This document shows, in pieces, positions 8,089 through 15,327 of a stretch of DNA of 64,000 nucleotides (position 1 is the first letter of the stretch; the number at the start of each line of letters is the position of its first letter). Made by a program: the position numbers and the translations under genes. The notes under the pieces are model-generated. The model was given only the letters and a program-made list of their open reading frames with translations, ran no database searches and was not told where the DNA came from. The stretch comes from a virus. The stretch spans positions 21,117 through 85,116 of the IMG/VR virus record IMGVR_UViG_3300025707_000655; one strand, given 5' to 3'.

Positions 8089-8750
8089 AGCACGGCCTAG
8101 ATGGGATTAATTTTTTAAAGTTTAGATTTTCTGAAGAAGTTTTATCAGACAAATATTCGGATCGAGAAAAGACTGCAATGCAGACTAAAGAGTTGATAGA
8201 AATAGAGTCCCTAAACTCAGATTCGATCGTTCTTGATATTGGGGCCAACTACGGCGAAGTAGAGAGGGTTTTGTCGCCCGTTGGCTGCAAGGTGTATGCT
8301 TTTGAACCCCACCCACTGTTCTTTTCTATGCTTGAGAAGAATTATGCAGATAACGACAATATTGTATTGTCTAATTCTGCGATATGGAAAACTAACGAGA
8401 AAAAGACTTTCTATTTCAAGAGGGCAGCTTCAGCGCTTAACGGCGGAGCTACACTCATGTCTGAAAAAACCAATATAACAGATTTGAGTTTAAACGTGGA
8501 AGTGACCTGCCTGGATGTTTCCGAGCTTATTGCCACCATCGACAAGCCCATAGACGTGTTGAAAATGGACGTAGAGGGCGCGGAATATGAGATATTACAA
8601 AGATTATATGAATCTGGCGCGTATAAGAACGTTAAATCAATATATTTCGAGGATCATTCGAGAAAAATGCCTAGTAACGTTTTTCGCCAACTAAAAGCTA
8701 ACGTGTTAGAAAGTTATAAAAACGAAAACATAAGCTTGTATTGGTGGTAG
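8085..8750 (+). CDS. FkbM-family methyltransferase
   Basis: A 221-residue SAM-dependent methyltransferase. The SAM loop is VLDIGANYGEVERVL (about residue 50), followed by the acidic strand end VYAFEPHP. The FkbM signature DVLKMDVEGAEYEILQRL is clear, and IYFEDHS follows it. FkbM enzymes usually methylate sugar hydroxyls in polysaccharides and natural products. It sits between the NeuA-like and NeuB-like genes, so O-methylation of the nonulosonic acid or a neighbouring sugar is a reasonable inference. Confidence 0.87.
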   Translation: MKHGLDGINFLKFRFSEEVLSDKYSDREKTAMQTKELIEIESLNSDSIVLDIGANYGEVERVLSPVGCKVYAFEPHPLFFSMLEKNYADNDNIVLSNSAIWKTNEKKTFYFKRAASALNGGATLMSEKTNITDLSLNVEVTCLDVSELIATIDKPIDVLKMDVEGAEYEILQRLYESGAYKNVKSIYFEDHSRKMPSNVFRQLKANVLESYKNENISLYWW

Positions 8751-8751
8751 T

Positions 8752-8856
8752 ATGAACATTCCAGTAAAACTGTTTTATAATGCGGCTCTTGTCAAGTTGA
8801 GTCTGAGTTATCAAAAGATGGTCTGTATAATATTACTAATAACAAGGAGTACTTAA
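8752..8856 (+). CDS. Possible 34-residue peptide between neuA- and neuB-like genes
   Basis: The only sizeable gap in the cassette (about 106 bases) contains a 34-codon frame from an ATG directly after the FkbM stop to a TAA that abuts the TTG start of the next gene. The peptide (MNIPVKLFYNAALVKLSLSY...) ends in a hydrophobic stretch. Its 3' end carries the AAGGAG of the next gene. It may be a real leader peptide or spacer sequence; no homologue is recognised. Confidence 0.3.
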   Translation: MNIPVKLFYNAALVKLSLSYQKMVCIILLITRST

Positions 8857-9564
8857 TTGGAAATAATAGTCGATTTATGCAATCAGCACCATGGTTCTTT
8901 GTCTGAACTAAAACGAATGGCATTGAATGCTTCTATTTCGGGTGCTGACGTCGTGAAAGTGCAATTGATAGACTCCGAAAAACACTTCGGAACAAAAGAC
9001 AAGAAATATCGAGATGTGACTAAAACACAGTTTTTTGAACTTACAGAGTTCTGTGACCAACACTCAATTGAACTGATGGCGACCCCTTTCGATTCAGAAA
9101 GACTGAAGTGGATACTCGATGCCGGAATCAAAAGGATGAAGATAGCTAGCAGAACAGTCAGAGAAGACAGGTCTCTGTGTGAATCCATACTTGGTTTAGA
9201 CATACCAACGATTATTTCTACAGGTGCCTGCGCCCTTAACGAATTTCCATTTGGGTTTTCGGAGAACATAAGGTACTTGTTCTGCGTTTCTAAATATCCT
9301 ACTTATTTAGATGACCCTCTGTTGAAGATTATGCCAAGCAGGTTTTCTGAGAGTGGATACCACGGCTACAGTGACCACGCGATCGGAATAGTGCCTGCAC
9401 TCAAGGCCTACTTGAACGGCGCAAAGATATTAGAGAAGCACTACACAAGCAGTATTTTTTCACAGTCAAATAGAGAAAAAGGTCACCTTGGGTCTTTCGA
9501 CTACGAGTCTCTAAAACAATTTAAAGATTTGATCAGACAATTTGATATTATGGAGGCGGTATGA
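8857..9564 (+). CDS. NeuB-like N-acetylneuraminate/nonulosonic acid synthase, barrel only
   Basis: A 235-residue protein with the NeuB TIM-barrel pattern: DVVKVQLIDSEKHF near the N terminus, ELMATPFDSERLKWILD, KIASRTV, STGACALNE, and the hallmark GYHGYSDHAIGIVPA followed by ILEKHYT. NeuB enzymes condense phosphoenolpyruvate with an N-acylated hexosamine to give a nonulosonic acid. Typical members have about 340 residues and a C-terminal antifreeze-like SAF domain; this one stops after the barrel. The start is TTG, supported by AAGGAG 7 bases upstream (8844-8849). It would provide the sugar activated by the NeuA-like protein. Confidence 0.85.
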   Translation: MEIIVDLCNQHHGSLSELKRMALNASISGADVVKVQLIDSEKHFGTKDKKYRDVTKTQFFELTEFCDQHSIELMATPFDSERLKWILDAGIKRMKIASRTVREDRSLCESILGLDIPTIISTGACALNEFPFGFSENIRYLFCVSKYPTYLDDPLLKIMPSRFSESGYHGYSDHAIGIVPALKAYLNGAKILEKHYTSSIFSQSNREKGHLGSFDYESLKQFKDLIRQFDIMEAV

Positions 9565-10178
9565 GTCCAAAGGTTTCGATCATCGTTACAAATTACAATT
9601 ATGGAAAATATTTACCAAGATGTCTAAGGAGTTGTCTAGATCAACACGGCACCGGCACTGAGGTTATATTGGTTGATGATTGCAGTACTGATGACAGTCT
9701 CTCAAAGATAGAACCCTTCGGAGATCAGATAAAGACATTCAAGACAAACACGAATTCTGGAGTTGCCACAGCAGCAAATTTAGGAATTTCAAAGGCTCGT
9801 GGCCAATTCTTCTTTCGTGTAGATGCGGATGATTACATAAATAAAGATATGTCTTTTATAATGTCTAAATATCTTGAGGCTAATCATGACGCTTTTTGCG
9901 TCTCTTCCGACTACCTGATAGTCAACAATTTTGAAGATACGATCGACAGGAAATATGCAGAAAAAAACAACATCTCTTGTGGTATAATGTACAGAACTGA
10001 TCTTTTTTTGTCCTCTGGCGGCTACAATGGTAAAATGAGACATAGAGAAGAAGAGGAACTGAGGAAAAGACTGGGAGAAGAATACAAAATCCACCACTTG
10101 AGGATTCCATTTTATAGGTATAGAATGCACGACTCAAACAAAACAAAAGAACCAGAGTACAAGACTTGGGAGATATAA
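9561..10178 (+). CDS. Glycosyltransferase family 2
   Basis: A 205-residue GT-A protein: VSIIVTNYNYGKYLPRCLRS, then VILVDDCSTDDS, then RVDADDYIN, which contains a full Asp-x-Asp metal/nucleotide motif (near residue 90). The C terminus has the RHREEEELRKRL and YRMHDSNKT segments seen in many short GT2 enzymes. It is short but apparently complete. ATGA couples it to the NeuB-like gene. It probably transfers a sugar from a nucleotide donor. Confidence 0.87.
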   Translation: MSPKVSIIVTNYNYGKYLPRCLRSCLDQHGTGTEVILVDDCSTDDSLSKIEPFGDQIKTFKTNTNSGVATAANLGISKARGQFFFRVDADDYINKDMSFIMSKYLEANHDAFCVSSDYLIVNNFEDTIDRKYAEKNNISCGIMYRTDLFLSSGGYNGKMRHREEEELRKRLGEEYKIHHLRIPFYRYRMHDSNKTKEPEYKTWEI

Positions 10179-10864
10179 TGAGTAAAAAGATTTTTATCAC
10201 AGGTTGCGCAAAGTCGGGCACCACACTGTTATTAAGGATGTGTTACGCCTTCAGGGACACTGAGGTCGTTTACAAAGAAGGTTTTGATGGCCACGAGCTA
10301 AGCTTTGAAGAGTTTCTAGAATACAAAAGCAACCAAGACTTCGTTATAGGAAAGAGACACCCACCAGCATTTCTCAGTACGACTTACCACAAATCCGCTC
10401 AATATCAAGCAGCCAAGGTTCTTAAAGACAATATCAGCATAATCAACGTTGTTCGCGACGGTCGAGATGTTATCTTGTCAGATGGTAACTATGTAAAGCC
10501 GGAAAGGTGGATTAGCTGCATCGAGCAAAGGGATAAAGTTTTGTTTGGCAACCTTGTAGATTTGGAAATTTCCTACGAAGACCTGGTTAGAACACCTAAC
10601 CAGGTGCAGAAAAAAATAGAGGCCAAGTTTGGATTGAAATCTAAAAGCTCCTTTTCGGAATATCCTGATTATGTAGAGGATTGGGTTTTTGACTGGAATG
10701 TTTCGGTTCTGGCTCGGGCGGGTTTGGGTAACGAAAAGAAGTACGGCAAAAGAAAAGTCAGCGACAAAGCTATTGGCAAAGATTCGGAAGCCTACAAATC
10801 TATCTGTACACCTGAAGAATTACCAGTTTTTGAAAAATATCTAAAGGAATTGGGATATCTATGA
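10178..10864 (+). CDS. Sulfotransferase (PAPS-dependent)
   Basis: A 228-residue sulfotransferase-family protein. The 5'-phosphosulfate-binding loop is FITGCAKSGTTLLLRM (residues about 6-21). The 3'-phosphate site is INVVRDGRDVILSDG (near 90). WISCIEQRDK and ISYEDLVRTP are also typical. The ATG at 10178 overlaps the previous stop (TAATG), with GGGAG upstream; an in-frame TTG at 10166 is less likely. The reaction would move sulfate from PAPS to a hydroxyl or amine. The cassette also encodes an APS kinase that makes PAPS, so the acceptor is probably the sugar built here. Confidence 0.87.
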   Translation: MSKKIFITGCAKSGTTLLLRMCYAFRDTEVVYKEGFDGHELSFEEFLEYKSNQDFVIGKRHPPAFLSTTYHKSAQYQAAKVLKDNISIINVVRDGRDVILSDGNYVKPERWISCIEQRDKVLFGNLVDLEISYEDLVRTPNQVQKKIEAKFGLKSKSSFSEYPDYVEDWVFDWNVSVLARAGLGNEKKYGKRKVSDKAIGKDSEAYKSICTPEELPVFEKYLKELGYL

Positions 10865-11733
10865 GAGCACTAGTCACGGGACACCTCGGCTATATTGGTG
10901 GAAACTTTGTTAAAAAGTGGGAAGAGCTTGGTCACACCTGGGTCGGATACGATTACAAGAATAATCACGCATTTGACATTTGTAGCGGTATAAAGGGTAT
11001 CCACGTTGGGCACGAGGCAAACGCGATAGATGTCGTAGTGCATTTCGCCGCAATACCTAGGGTGGCTTTTAGTGTAGAGTTTCCCCGTCTAGTTATGGAA
11101 AACAATGTAAACTCTACAACTGTTATATTGGATTGGGCAAAAAAGAAAGACATACCAGTAATATACAGTAGTTCATCGTCCGTTATAGGGAATGGTGATG
11201 GCCCTGCAAGCCCATATGCCCTTTCTAAATATGTTGGTGAGATGGAAACCCTGCTCTACAACAAGCTTTATGGTTTAAAGACTGTCGCTCTTAGGTATTT
11301 CAATGTTTATTCTTACGACCAAGAGGCCAATAGTGAGTATGCTACTGTGGTCTGTAATTGGAAAAAGTTTATAACTGAAGGTAAAATCCCATTCATCACT
11401 GGTGACGGAAAGCAGAGGAGGGACATGACACACGTTGATGACATCGTTTCTGCAAACATCTTTTGTGCCGAGAATATAAGTGATAAAAAACTGTGGGGTA
11501 CGTGGTATGATATTGGTTCTGGTGACAACATAAGTTTACTAGAACTGGCAGACGTTGTTAAGGAATATTTTCCAGAGGTTAAATTTAATTTTGTCGAACC
11601 AAGAGAAGGCGATGTTATGTATACCGAGGCAGATCTAGGGAAGTTTAAAGCTCTAGGGTGGGTCCCGAAGGTCTCACTCAAGAGTGGACTTAAAAATGTT
11701 TTTGAGAGATTAAAAGAAGATTTGACAAAATAG
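10861..11733 (+). CDS. NAD-dependent epimerase/dehydratase (UDP-glucose 4-epimerase-like)
   Basis: A 290-residue extended SDR. ALVTGHLGYIGGNFV carries the NAD-binding glycines at residues 6-13. VHFAAIPRVAFSV, YSSSSSVIG and YALSKYVGE follow, the last giving the catalytic Tyr and Lys. ALRYFNVY and the DMTHVDDIV segment match the GalE/WbpP group. It is coupled by ATGA to the sulfotransferase. It is a second, divergent epimerase/dehydratase in the cassette, probably acting on a different nucleotide sugar. Confidence 0.88.
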   Translation: MRALVTGHLGYIGGNFVKKWEELGHTWVGYDYKNNHAFDICSGIKGIHVGHEANAIDVVVHFAAIPRVAFSVEFPRLVMENNVNSTTVILDWAKKKDIPVIYSSSSSVIGNGDGPASPYALSKYVGEMETLLYNKLYGLKTVALRYFNVYSYDQEANSEYATVVCNWKKFITEGKIPFITGDGKQRRDMTHVDDIVSANIFCAENISDKKLWGTWYDIGSGDNISLLELADVVKEYFPEVKFNFVEPREGDVMYTEADLGKFKALGWVPKVSLKSGLKNVFERLKEDLTK

Positions 11734-11760
11734 TTTAAATGTCAAAGAAGGGTTAGAGGT

Positions 11761-12621
11761 ATGAAGTTAGGTATTATTGGGAACGGCTTTGTTGGGAATG
11801 CGATCGCACACGCATTTATTCCGTTTATGGAGGTCAAAGTCTACGACAAAGATCCAGACAAGTGCTCAGGTGACGGCTTTACGCAAGGCCTTGCAGGGGT
11901 GGTTAATGATTCTGATGTGGTGTTCGTCTGCGTCCCAACTCCGATGACAAGTGATGGCTTGATAGACTTGTCTATTGTTGAGAGTGTATTCGACGATATA
12001 AAAAGACTGAAGCACCCAGAGAGCCAAACAGTATTTGTGCTCAAGTCCACAGTTACACCGGGTACAACCCGCAGGCTGACAGAAAAATACCCAGACATCA
12101 ATGTTGTTTTCAACCCAGAGTTTTTGACTGAACGCCACGCTAGGTTCGACTTTCTCAACCAGAGCAGAATTATTCTTGGTTCAACCGCCGGACAAGGCTC
12201 TGCAAAAGTGAAAGAGCTTTATGAAACTAGGTTTAGTTCAAATTATTTTATTGAAACAACGTACGAGACAGCCGAGATGATAAAGTATTTCAACAATCTC
12301 TTTTTTGCTGTCAAGGTTTCTTTTATGAACGAGATGAAGTTAGTAGCTGATAAACTGTTAGATGTCGACTGGGACAAGGCAGTTGAAGGTTTTGTATCTG
12401 ACGGCCGCGTTGGGGACTCCCATTTACAAGTACCTGGGCCCGACGGGCGTAGAGGGTTTGGCGGTTCCTGCTTTCCAAAAGATATTAATGCATTTATGAC
12501 TTACGCAGACTCAATCGGAATAAATATGAACGTCCTCAAGGGGGCTTGGAAAACAAATTTAAATGTAAGACCAGAGAAAGACTGGGAAAAATTAAAAGGA
12601 AGGGCAGTTTCAGATGGATAA
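11761..12621 (+). CDS. UDP-glucose/GDP-mannose dehydrogenase family, lacking the C-terminal domain
   Basis: A 286-residue protein with the two N-terminal domains of UDP-sugar dehydrogenases. It starts with KLGIIGNGFVGNAIAHAF (NAD loop), then VVFVCVPTPM, FVLKSTVTPGTTRRL, NPEFLTE, and the catalytic Cys in GFGGSCFPKD (Cys about 237). Full-length enzymes have about 390-450 residues with a C-terminal UDP-binding domain, which is absent here. It may oxidise a nucleotide sugar to a uronic acid with two NAD+, or work on a different carrier. ATG 11761 follows AGAGG. It overlaps the next gene by 8 bases. Confidence 0.85.
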   Translation: MKLGIIGNGFVGNAIAHAFIPFMEVKVYDKDPDKCSGDGFTQGLAGVVNDSDVVFVCVPTPMTSDGLIDLSIVESVFDDIKRLKHPESQTVFVLKSTVTPGTTRRLTEKYPDINVVFNPEFLTERHARFDFLNQSRIILGSTAGQGSAKVKELYETRFSSNYFIETTYETAEMIKYFNNLFFAVKVSFMNEMKLVADKLLDVDWDKAVEGFVSDGRVGDSHLQVPGPDGRRGFGGSCFPKDINAFMTYADSIGINMNVLKGAWKTNLNVRPEKDWEKLKGRAVSDG

Positions 12622-13015
12622 AAGAGCAATGTTTATAGGCAGATGGCAACCATTTCACAACGGACACAAGTGGCTGATTAATGAAAAGTTATCTCAAAAC
12701 AAACCGATCCTCATCGCAGTGAGAGATATACCACCAGATGAAAAAAACCCGTTTACAACCCAGCAGACAGTAGAGATGATCAAAAAAGTCTACAAAGATA
12801 ACGATGTTGAAGTTGTTACCATCCCAGACATTGAAAGTGTCAATTGGGGACGCGGCGTTGGGTACCAACTTAACGAGCACGTCCCTCCGCAGAACATTGG
12901 TTTTATATCTGCAACAAGCATACGAGAAGGCGTTAGAATTGGTAACGATTCTTGGAAAGACAATGTAGATTCTTCAATTCATAATTTGGTTGTTAAGTAT
13001 TTAGGGGATATGTGA
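12614..13015 (+). CDS. NadM-like nucleotidyltransferase (HxGH family)
   Basis: A 133-residue adenylyltransferase-superfamily protein. MFIGRWQPFHNGHKWLI carries the nucleotide-binding His-x-Gly-His. KNPFTTQQTVEMIKKVY and IPDIESVNWG resemble NadM-type NMN adenylyltransferases, and ISATSIREG is the second ATP-binding motif (I-S-x-T-x-x-R). NadM proteins usually have about 165-180 residues, so the middle is shortened. The best guess is NMN adenylyltransferase for NAD+ supply. Because it is fused by overlap to an APS kinase gene, another nucleotidyl transfer cannot be excluded. Confidence 0.75.
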   Translation: MDKRAMFIGRWQPFHNGHKWLINEKLSQNKPILIAVRDIPPDEKNPFTTQQTVEMIKKVYKDNDVEVVTIPDIESVNWGRGVGYQLNEHVPPQNIGFISATSIREGVRIGNDSWKDNVDSSIHNLVVKYLGDM

Positions 13016-13554
13016 TGAGTGGTATTTTTGTTCAAATGACGGGTATGTCCGGCGCTGGGAAATCTACAATGGGATTCAAGGCGGTTAGTAGGTTAAAAGA
13101 GATGGGCCATAATGTAGAAATTATTGATGGCGACGAATATAGAGAAGGTTTGTGCAAGGACCTAGGTTTCTCAAAAGAGGACAGGAACACAAACATTAGA
13201 AGACTATCTTTTGTAGGAAAAGTGTTATCCAGAAACAATGTAATCTGCATCATGTCTGCGATCAATCCATATGACAATGTTCGCAAAGAGGTTACCCAGC
13301 AGAACAGCCTCGCGAGAACGGTGTATGTCGAATGCGATATCGAGAAGCTGATCGAAAGAGACCCGAAAGGACTGTACGCCAAGGCACTTCTTCCCATCGG
13401 CGACCCAAACAGAATAAACAATTTTACGGGAATATCGGACCCTTTCGAAGAACCAAGGAGCCCAGACCTCGTGATCAACACAATGAACCAGACAGTAGAT
13501 GAATCCGTTGACAATTTAGTCAATTTCATTCTGAAAAACATAGGAGAAGACTAA
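13015..13554 (+). CDS. cysC: Adenylylsulfate (APS) kinase
   Basis: A 179-residue CysC-type kinase that phosphorylates adenosine 5'-phosphosulfate to PAPS. The P-loop GMSGAGKST is at residues 10-18. EIIDGDEYREGLCKDLGFS and DRNTNIRR match the APS-binding and kinase signature. NNFTGISDPFEEP corresponds to the FTGxxDPYEAP segment near the C terminus. ATG 13015 overlaps the previous stop (TGATG); the GTG at 13012 is too close to the ribosome site. PAPS made here would feed the sulfotransferase at 10178-10864. No ATP sulfurylase is recognised, so APS would come from the host. Confidence 0.9.
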   Translation: MSGIFVQMTGMSGAGKSTMGFKAVSRLKEMGHNVEIIDGDEYREGLCKDLGFSKEDRNTNIRRLSFVGKVLSRNNVICIMSAINPYDNVRKEVTQQNSLARTVYVECDIEKLIERDPKGLYAKALLPIGDPNRINNFTGISDPFEEPRSPDLVINTMNQTVDESVDNLVNFILKNIGED

Positions 13555-13757
13555 TGAAACTTTCAAACCAAGCGCTAGGTGCAGTCATGATGGCCTTGCA
13601 AAAAAGCATCTTATCAGAGACGGACATCGTTCCAATTTTAAAGTCATTCGACTTTTCGGTCTCTGACGACGAAGAGCTTCAAGTTGTCAACCCACCAACC
13701 TTTGAAGTACCCGAAGAGTACCTTTCGGAAACCAAAGCAACCTCGGGTAGTGATTAG
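13554..13757 (+). CDS. Small conserved phage protein, function unknown
   Basis: A 67-residue protein with MKLSNQALGAVMMALQKSIL at its N terminus and an acidic, proline-containing C terminus. A very similar start is, from memory, common in small proteins of marine T4-like phages next to an FmdB-type gene, as here. It begins on a TAATG overlap with the APS kinase and ends in TAGTG, the start of the next gene. The fold is probably a helical N terminus and a disordered tail. Its function is unknown. Confidence 0.7.
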   Translation: MKLSNQALGAVMMALQKSILSETDIVPILKSFDFSVSDDEELQVVNPPTFEVPEEYLSETKATSGSD

Positions 13758-14011
13758 TGCCCATTTATACCTATAAGTGTCAATGCTGTGAGGGTGTTTT
13801 TGAAGCTTTTCACTTAATGAGTGAGGCACTAGAAGTCTGTTCTTTGTGTGAGCAAGTCGATACAATCGAAAAGATTCCATCTATGTTGGTTAGTAAACTT
13901 ACCGTACCTGTTGTGACGGCCAAGGTCGGAGATGTGGTGGAGAACTTTATTAAAGACGCCAAAAGAGAAATTCGACAGGAAAAGAAAACTATCAAGAAGA
14001 AGGAGATGTGA
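13757..14011 (+). CDS. FmdB-type zinc-ribbon protein
   Basis: An 84-residue protein with a GTG start that overlaps the previous stop (TAGTG). MPIYTYKCQCCEGVFEAFH and VCSLCEQVD form a CxxC...CxxC zinc ribbon of the FmdB regulatory-protein family. The rest is a lysine/glutamate-rich helix ending in KKKEM. Such small zinc-ribbon proteins are frequent in marine T4-like phages near structural genes; a nucleic-acid or protein-binding role is usually assumed, without proof. Confidence 0.82.
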   Translation: MPIYTYKCQCCEGVFEAFHLMSEALEVCSLCEQVDTIEKIPSMLVSKLTVPVVTAKVGDVVENFIKDAKREIRQEKKTIKKKEM

Positions 14012-14013
14012 CT

Positions 14014-14316
14014 ATGGAGTATCTGTTCTTAGCAGTTTCAATAACTCTTAATATTATTTTGATATACTACGCAGCAAAAGTGGCCAAGAGGTTAATGATC
14101 GCGAGCACTAACACCGATATGTTGAAGGAGACTTTTGAATCTTTCCTAGCGTCGGTGCAGGCTATGCACGAATCAGAGATGTATTATGGAGACCAGTCAC
14201 TTCAGACTCTAATGGAACAAACAAAAGACATAATAGTCGACTTGCAAGAATTTGAAAGCATATTTTCTTTAGAGTCCTTAACGGAGGAAGAGGAACTTGA
14301 AGAAGAGGAAAGCTAA
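14014..14316 (+). CDS. Small membrane-anchored acidic protein, unknown
   Basis: A 100-residue protein with an N-terminal hydrophobic helix (MEYLFLAVSITLNIILIYYA) and a soluble, acidic C terminus ending in a run of Glu. ATG 14014 is chosen because AAGGAG sits 8 bases upstream; the GTG at 14008 is only 2 bases from it. It overlaps the sigma-factor gene by 20 bases. One membrane span with a cytoplasmic tail is expected. No family is recognised. Confidence 0.62.
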   Translation: MEYLFLAVSITLNIILIYYAAKVAKRLMIASTNTDMLKETFESFLASVQAMHESEMYYGDQSLQTLMEQTKDIIVDLQEFESIFSLESLTEEEELEEEES

Positions 14317-14998
14317 AACTAAAAACCATTATTTCACCAAGGATCACGAAAATGCCATAATCCAATACAATGAGGCAAATGATCTTTCTACGAGGTCGCA
14401 ACTCTATATCGAGTTCATCCAACCTGCGTTCAGTGAAATGGTTGAGAAGATCATCTACACTTATAAATTTACTAACCTGCCAAACATAGATCCGTTGAAG
14501 GAAGAGTGCAAGGTTTGGCTAACTACTGTTCTAGACAAATATAATCCAGACAAAGGCTCCAAGGCGTTTTCTTACTTTTCTGTTATAACAAAGCATTGGT
14601 TTATTCACAAGATAAAGAAGAACTCAAGCAGAAATAAAAAAGAAATAAGCTATGATGAGGTGATACAAGAGGCGAATCACGAAACTCTAATTGAAGACCG
14701 TAACTATTATATCGAGAGAAGAGAGCAGCAGGAGTTCTGGCACTCACTCATGACAGAGATCGACAGGTGGGATTCTGTTAATTTAAAAGAGAACGAGAAA
14801 AAAGTAGTAGAGGCTATAAAGATCTTGCTGAATAGTGCTGAACAGATTGAGATATTCAACAAGAAAGCTGTATATCTTTATCTTAGAGAATTAACAGGGT
14901 TGAACACCAAACAAGTCGTTAACAATCTCAATAAACTTAGGGACAAGTATAGAATCTTTAAGACGAGATGGGATCGAGGGGACTATGATAGGATATAA
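14297..14998 (+). CDS. 55: Late-transcription sigma factor, T4 gp55-like
   Basis: A 233-residue protein with the small sigma-factor architecture of T4 gp55. A region 2-like stretch runs from about residue 30 to 110 (YIEFIQPAFSEMVEKIIYT, LDKYNPDKGSKAFSYFSVIT, KHWFIHKIKK). It is followed by a helical C terminus ending RIFKTRWDRGDYDRI. The KGSKAFSYFSVITKHWF segment is the DNA-melting/-10-reading hallmark. In T4, gp55 directs host RNA polymerase to late promoters together with gp33 and the sliding clamp. TTG start; GGAGG lies 9 bases upstream inside the previous gene. Its place before the tail module fits late-gene control. Confidence 0.8.
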   Translation: MKKRKAKTKNHYFTKDHENAIIQYNEANDLSTRSQLYIEFIQPAFSEMVEKIIYTYKFTNLPNIDPLKEECKVWLTTVLDKYNPDKGSKAFSYFSVITKHWFIHKIKKNSSRNKKEISYDEVIQEANHETLIEDRNYYIERREQQEFWHSLMTEIDRWDSVNLKENEKKVVEAIKILLNSAEQIEIFNKKAVYLYLRELTGLNTKQVVNNLNKLRDKYRIFKTRWDRGDYDRI

Positions 14999-15025
14999 TT
15001 TCTATCTTGTCTAATTATTAGTACG

Positions 15026-15325
15026 ATGAATGACTTAGAAACTTTTATAGCAAATTCTATTAAGAATATTAAAGATGATCGCGCAGCGACCAAGACGCTC
15101 TTAACCAATCTTATGAAATATATGATGGTCACTGAAGAGCGTCACGAGAAGGTGGGAATGATAGCGGCCAAATACGTAGAAACCCTGCAAAGGTCCAACG
15201 AGCAGCTTGTTAAGTTGACAGCGATTTTACAAAAGCAGGTATCTAGACACGAAGGTATTACTGATAAGGAGAAGGATGAACTCTTCGATCTAATACAATT
15301 GGACGACGACGAAGCGGAGGATTGA
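15026..15325 (+). CDS. Small helical protein downstream of the sigma factor
   Basis: A 99-residue, almost entirely helical protein (ETFIANSIKNIKDDRAATKT, then ERHEKVGMIAAKYVETLQRS) with an acidic end DELFDLIQLDDDEAED. Its location directly after the gp55-like gene and its acidic tail suggest a partner in late transcription (a gp33-like co-activator) or a structural chaperone. There is no clear sequence support for either. ATG start, 27 bases after the sigma gene. Confidence 0.55.
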   Translation: MNDLETFIANSIKNIKDDRAATKTLLTNLMKYMMVTEERHEKVGMIAAKYVETLQRSNEQLVKLTAILQKQVSRHEGITDKEKDELFDLIQLDDDEAED

Positions 15326-15327
15326 TT

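Noticed and set aside
8791-8831. Promoter in front of the NeuB-like gene
   Set aside because: TATAAT at 8826-8831 is a good -10 box, but the nearest -35-like TTGAGT is 23 bases away, too far. It was not listed as a promoter.
1-13554. A bacterial O-antigen or capsule cluster rather than phage DNA
   Set aside because: Gene packing, the start-codon pattern and strand continue without a break into clear phage genes, with TAATG and TAGTG couplings across 13554-13757. LPS-type clusters in marine T4-like phages are already known. An assembly join cannot be excluded from sequence alone, but nothing points to one.
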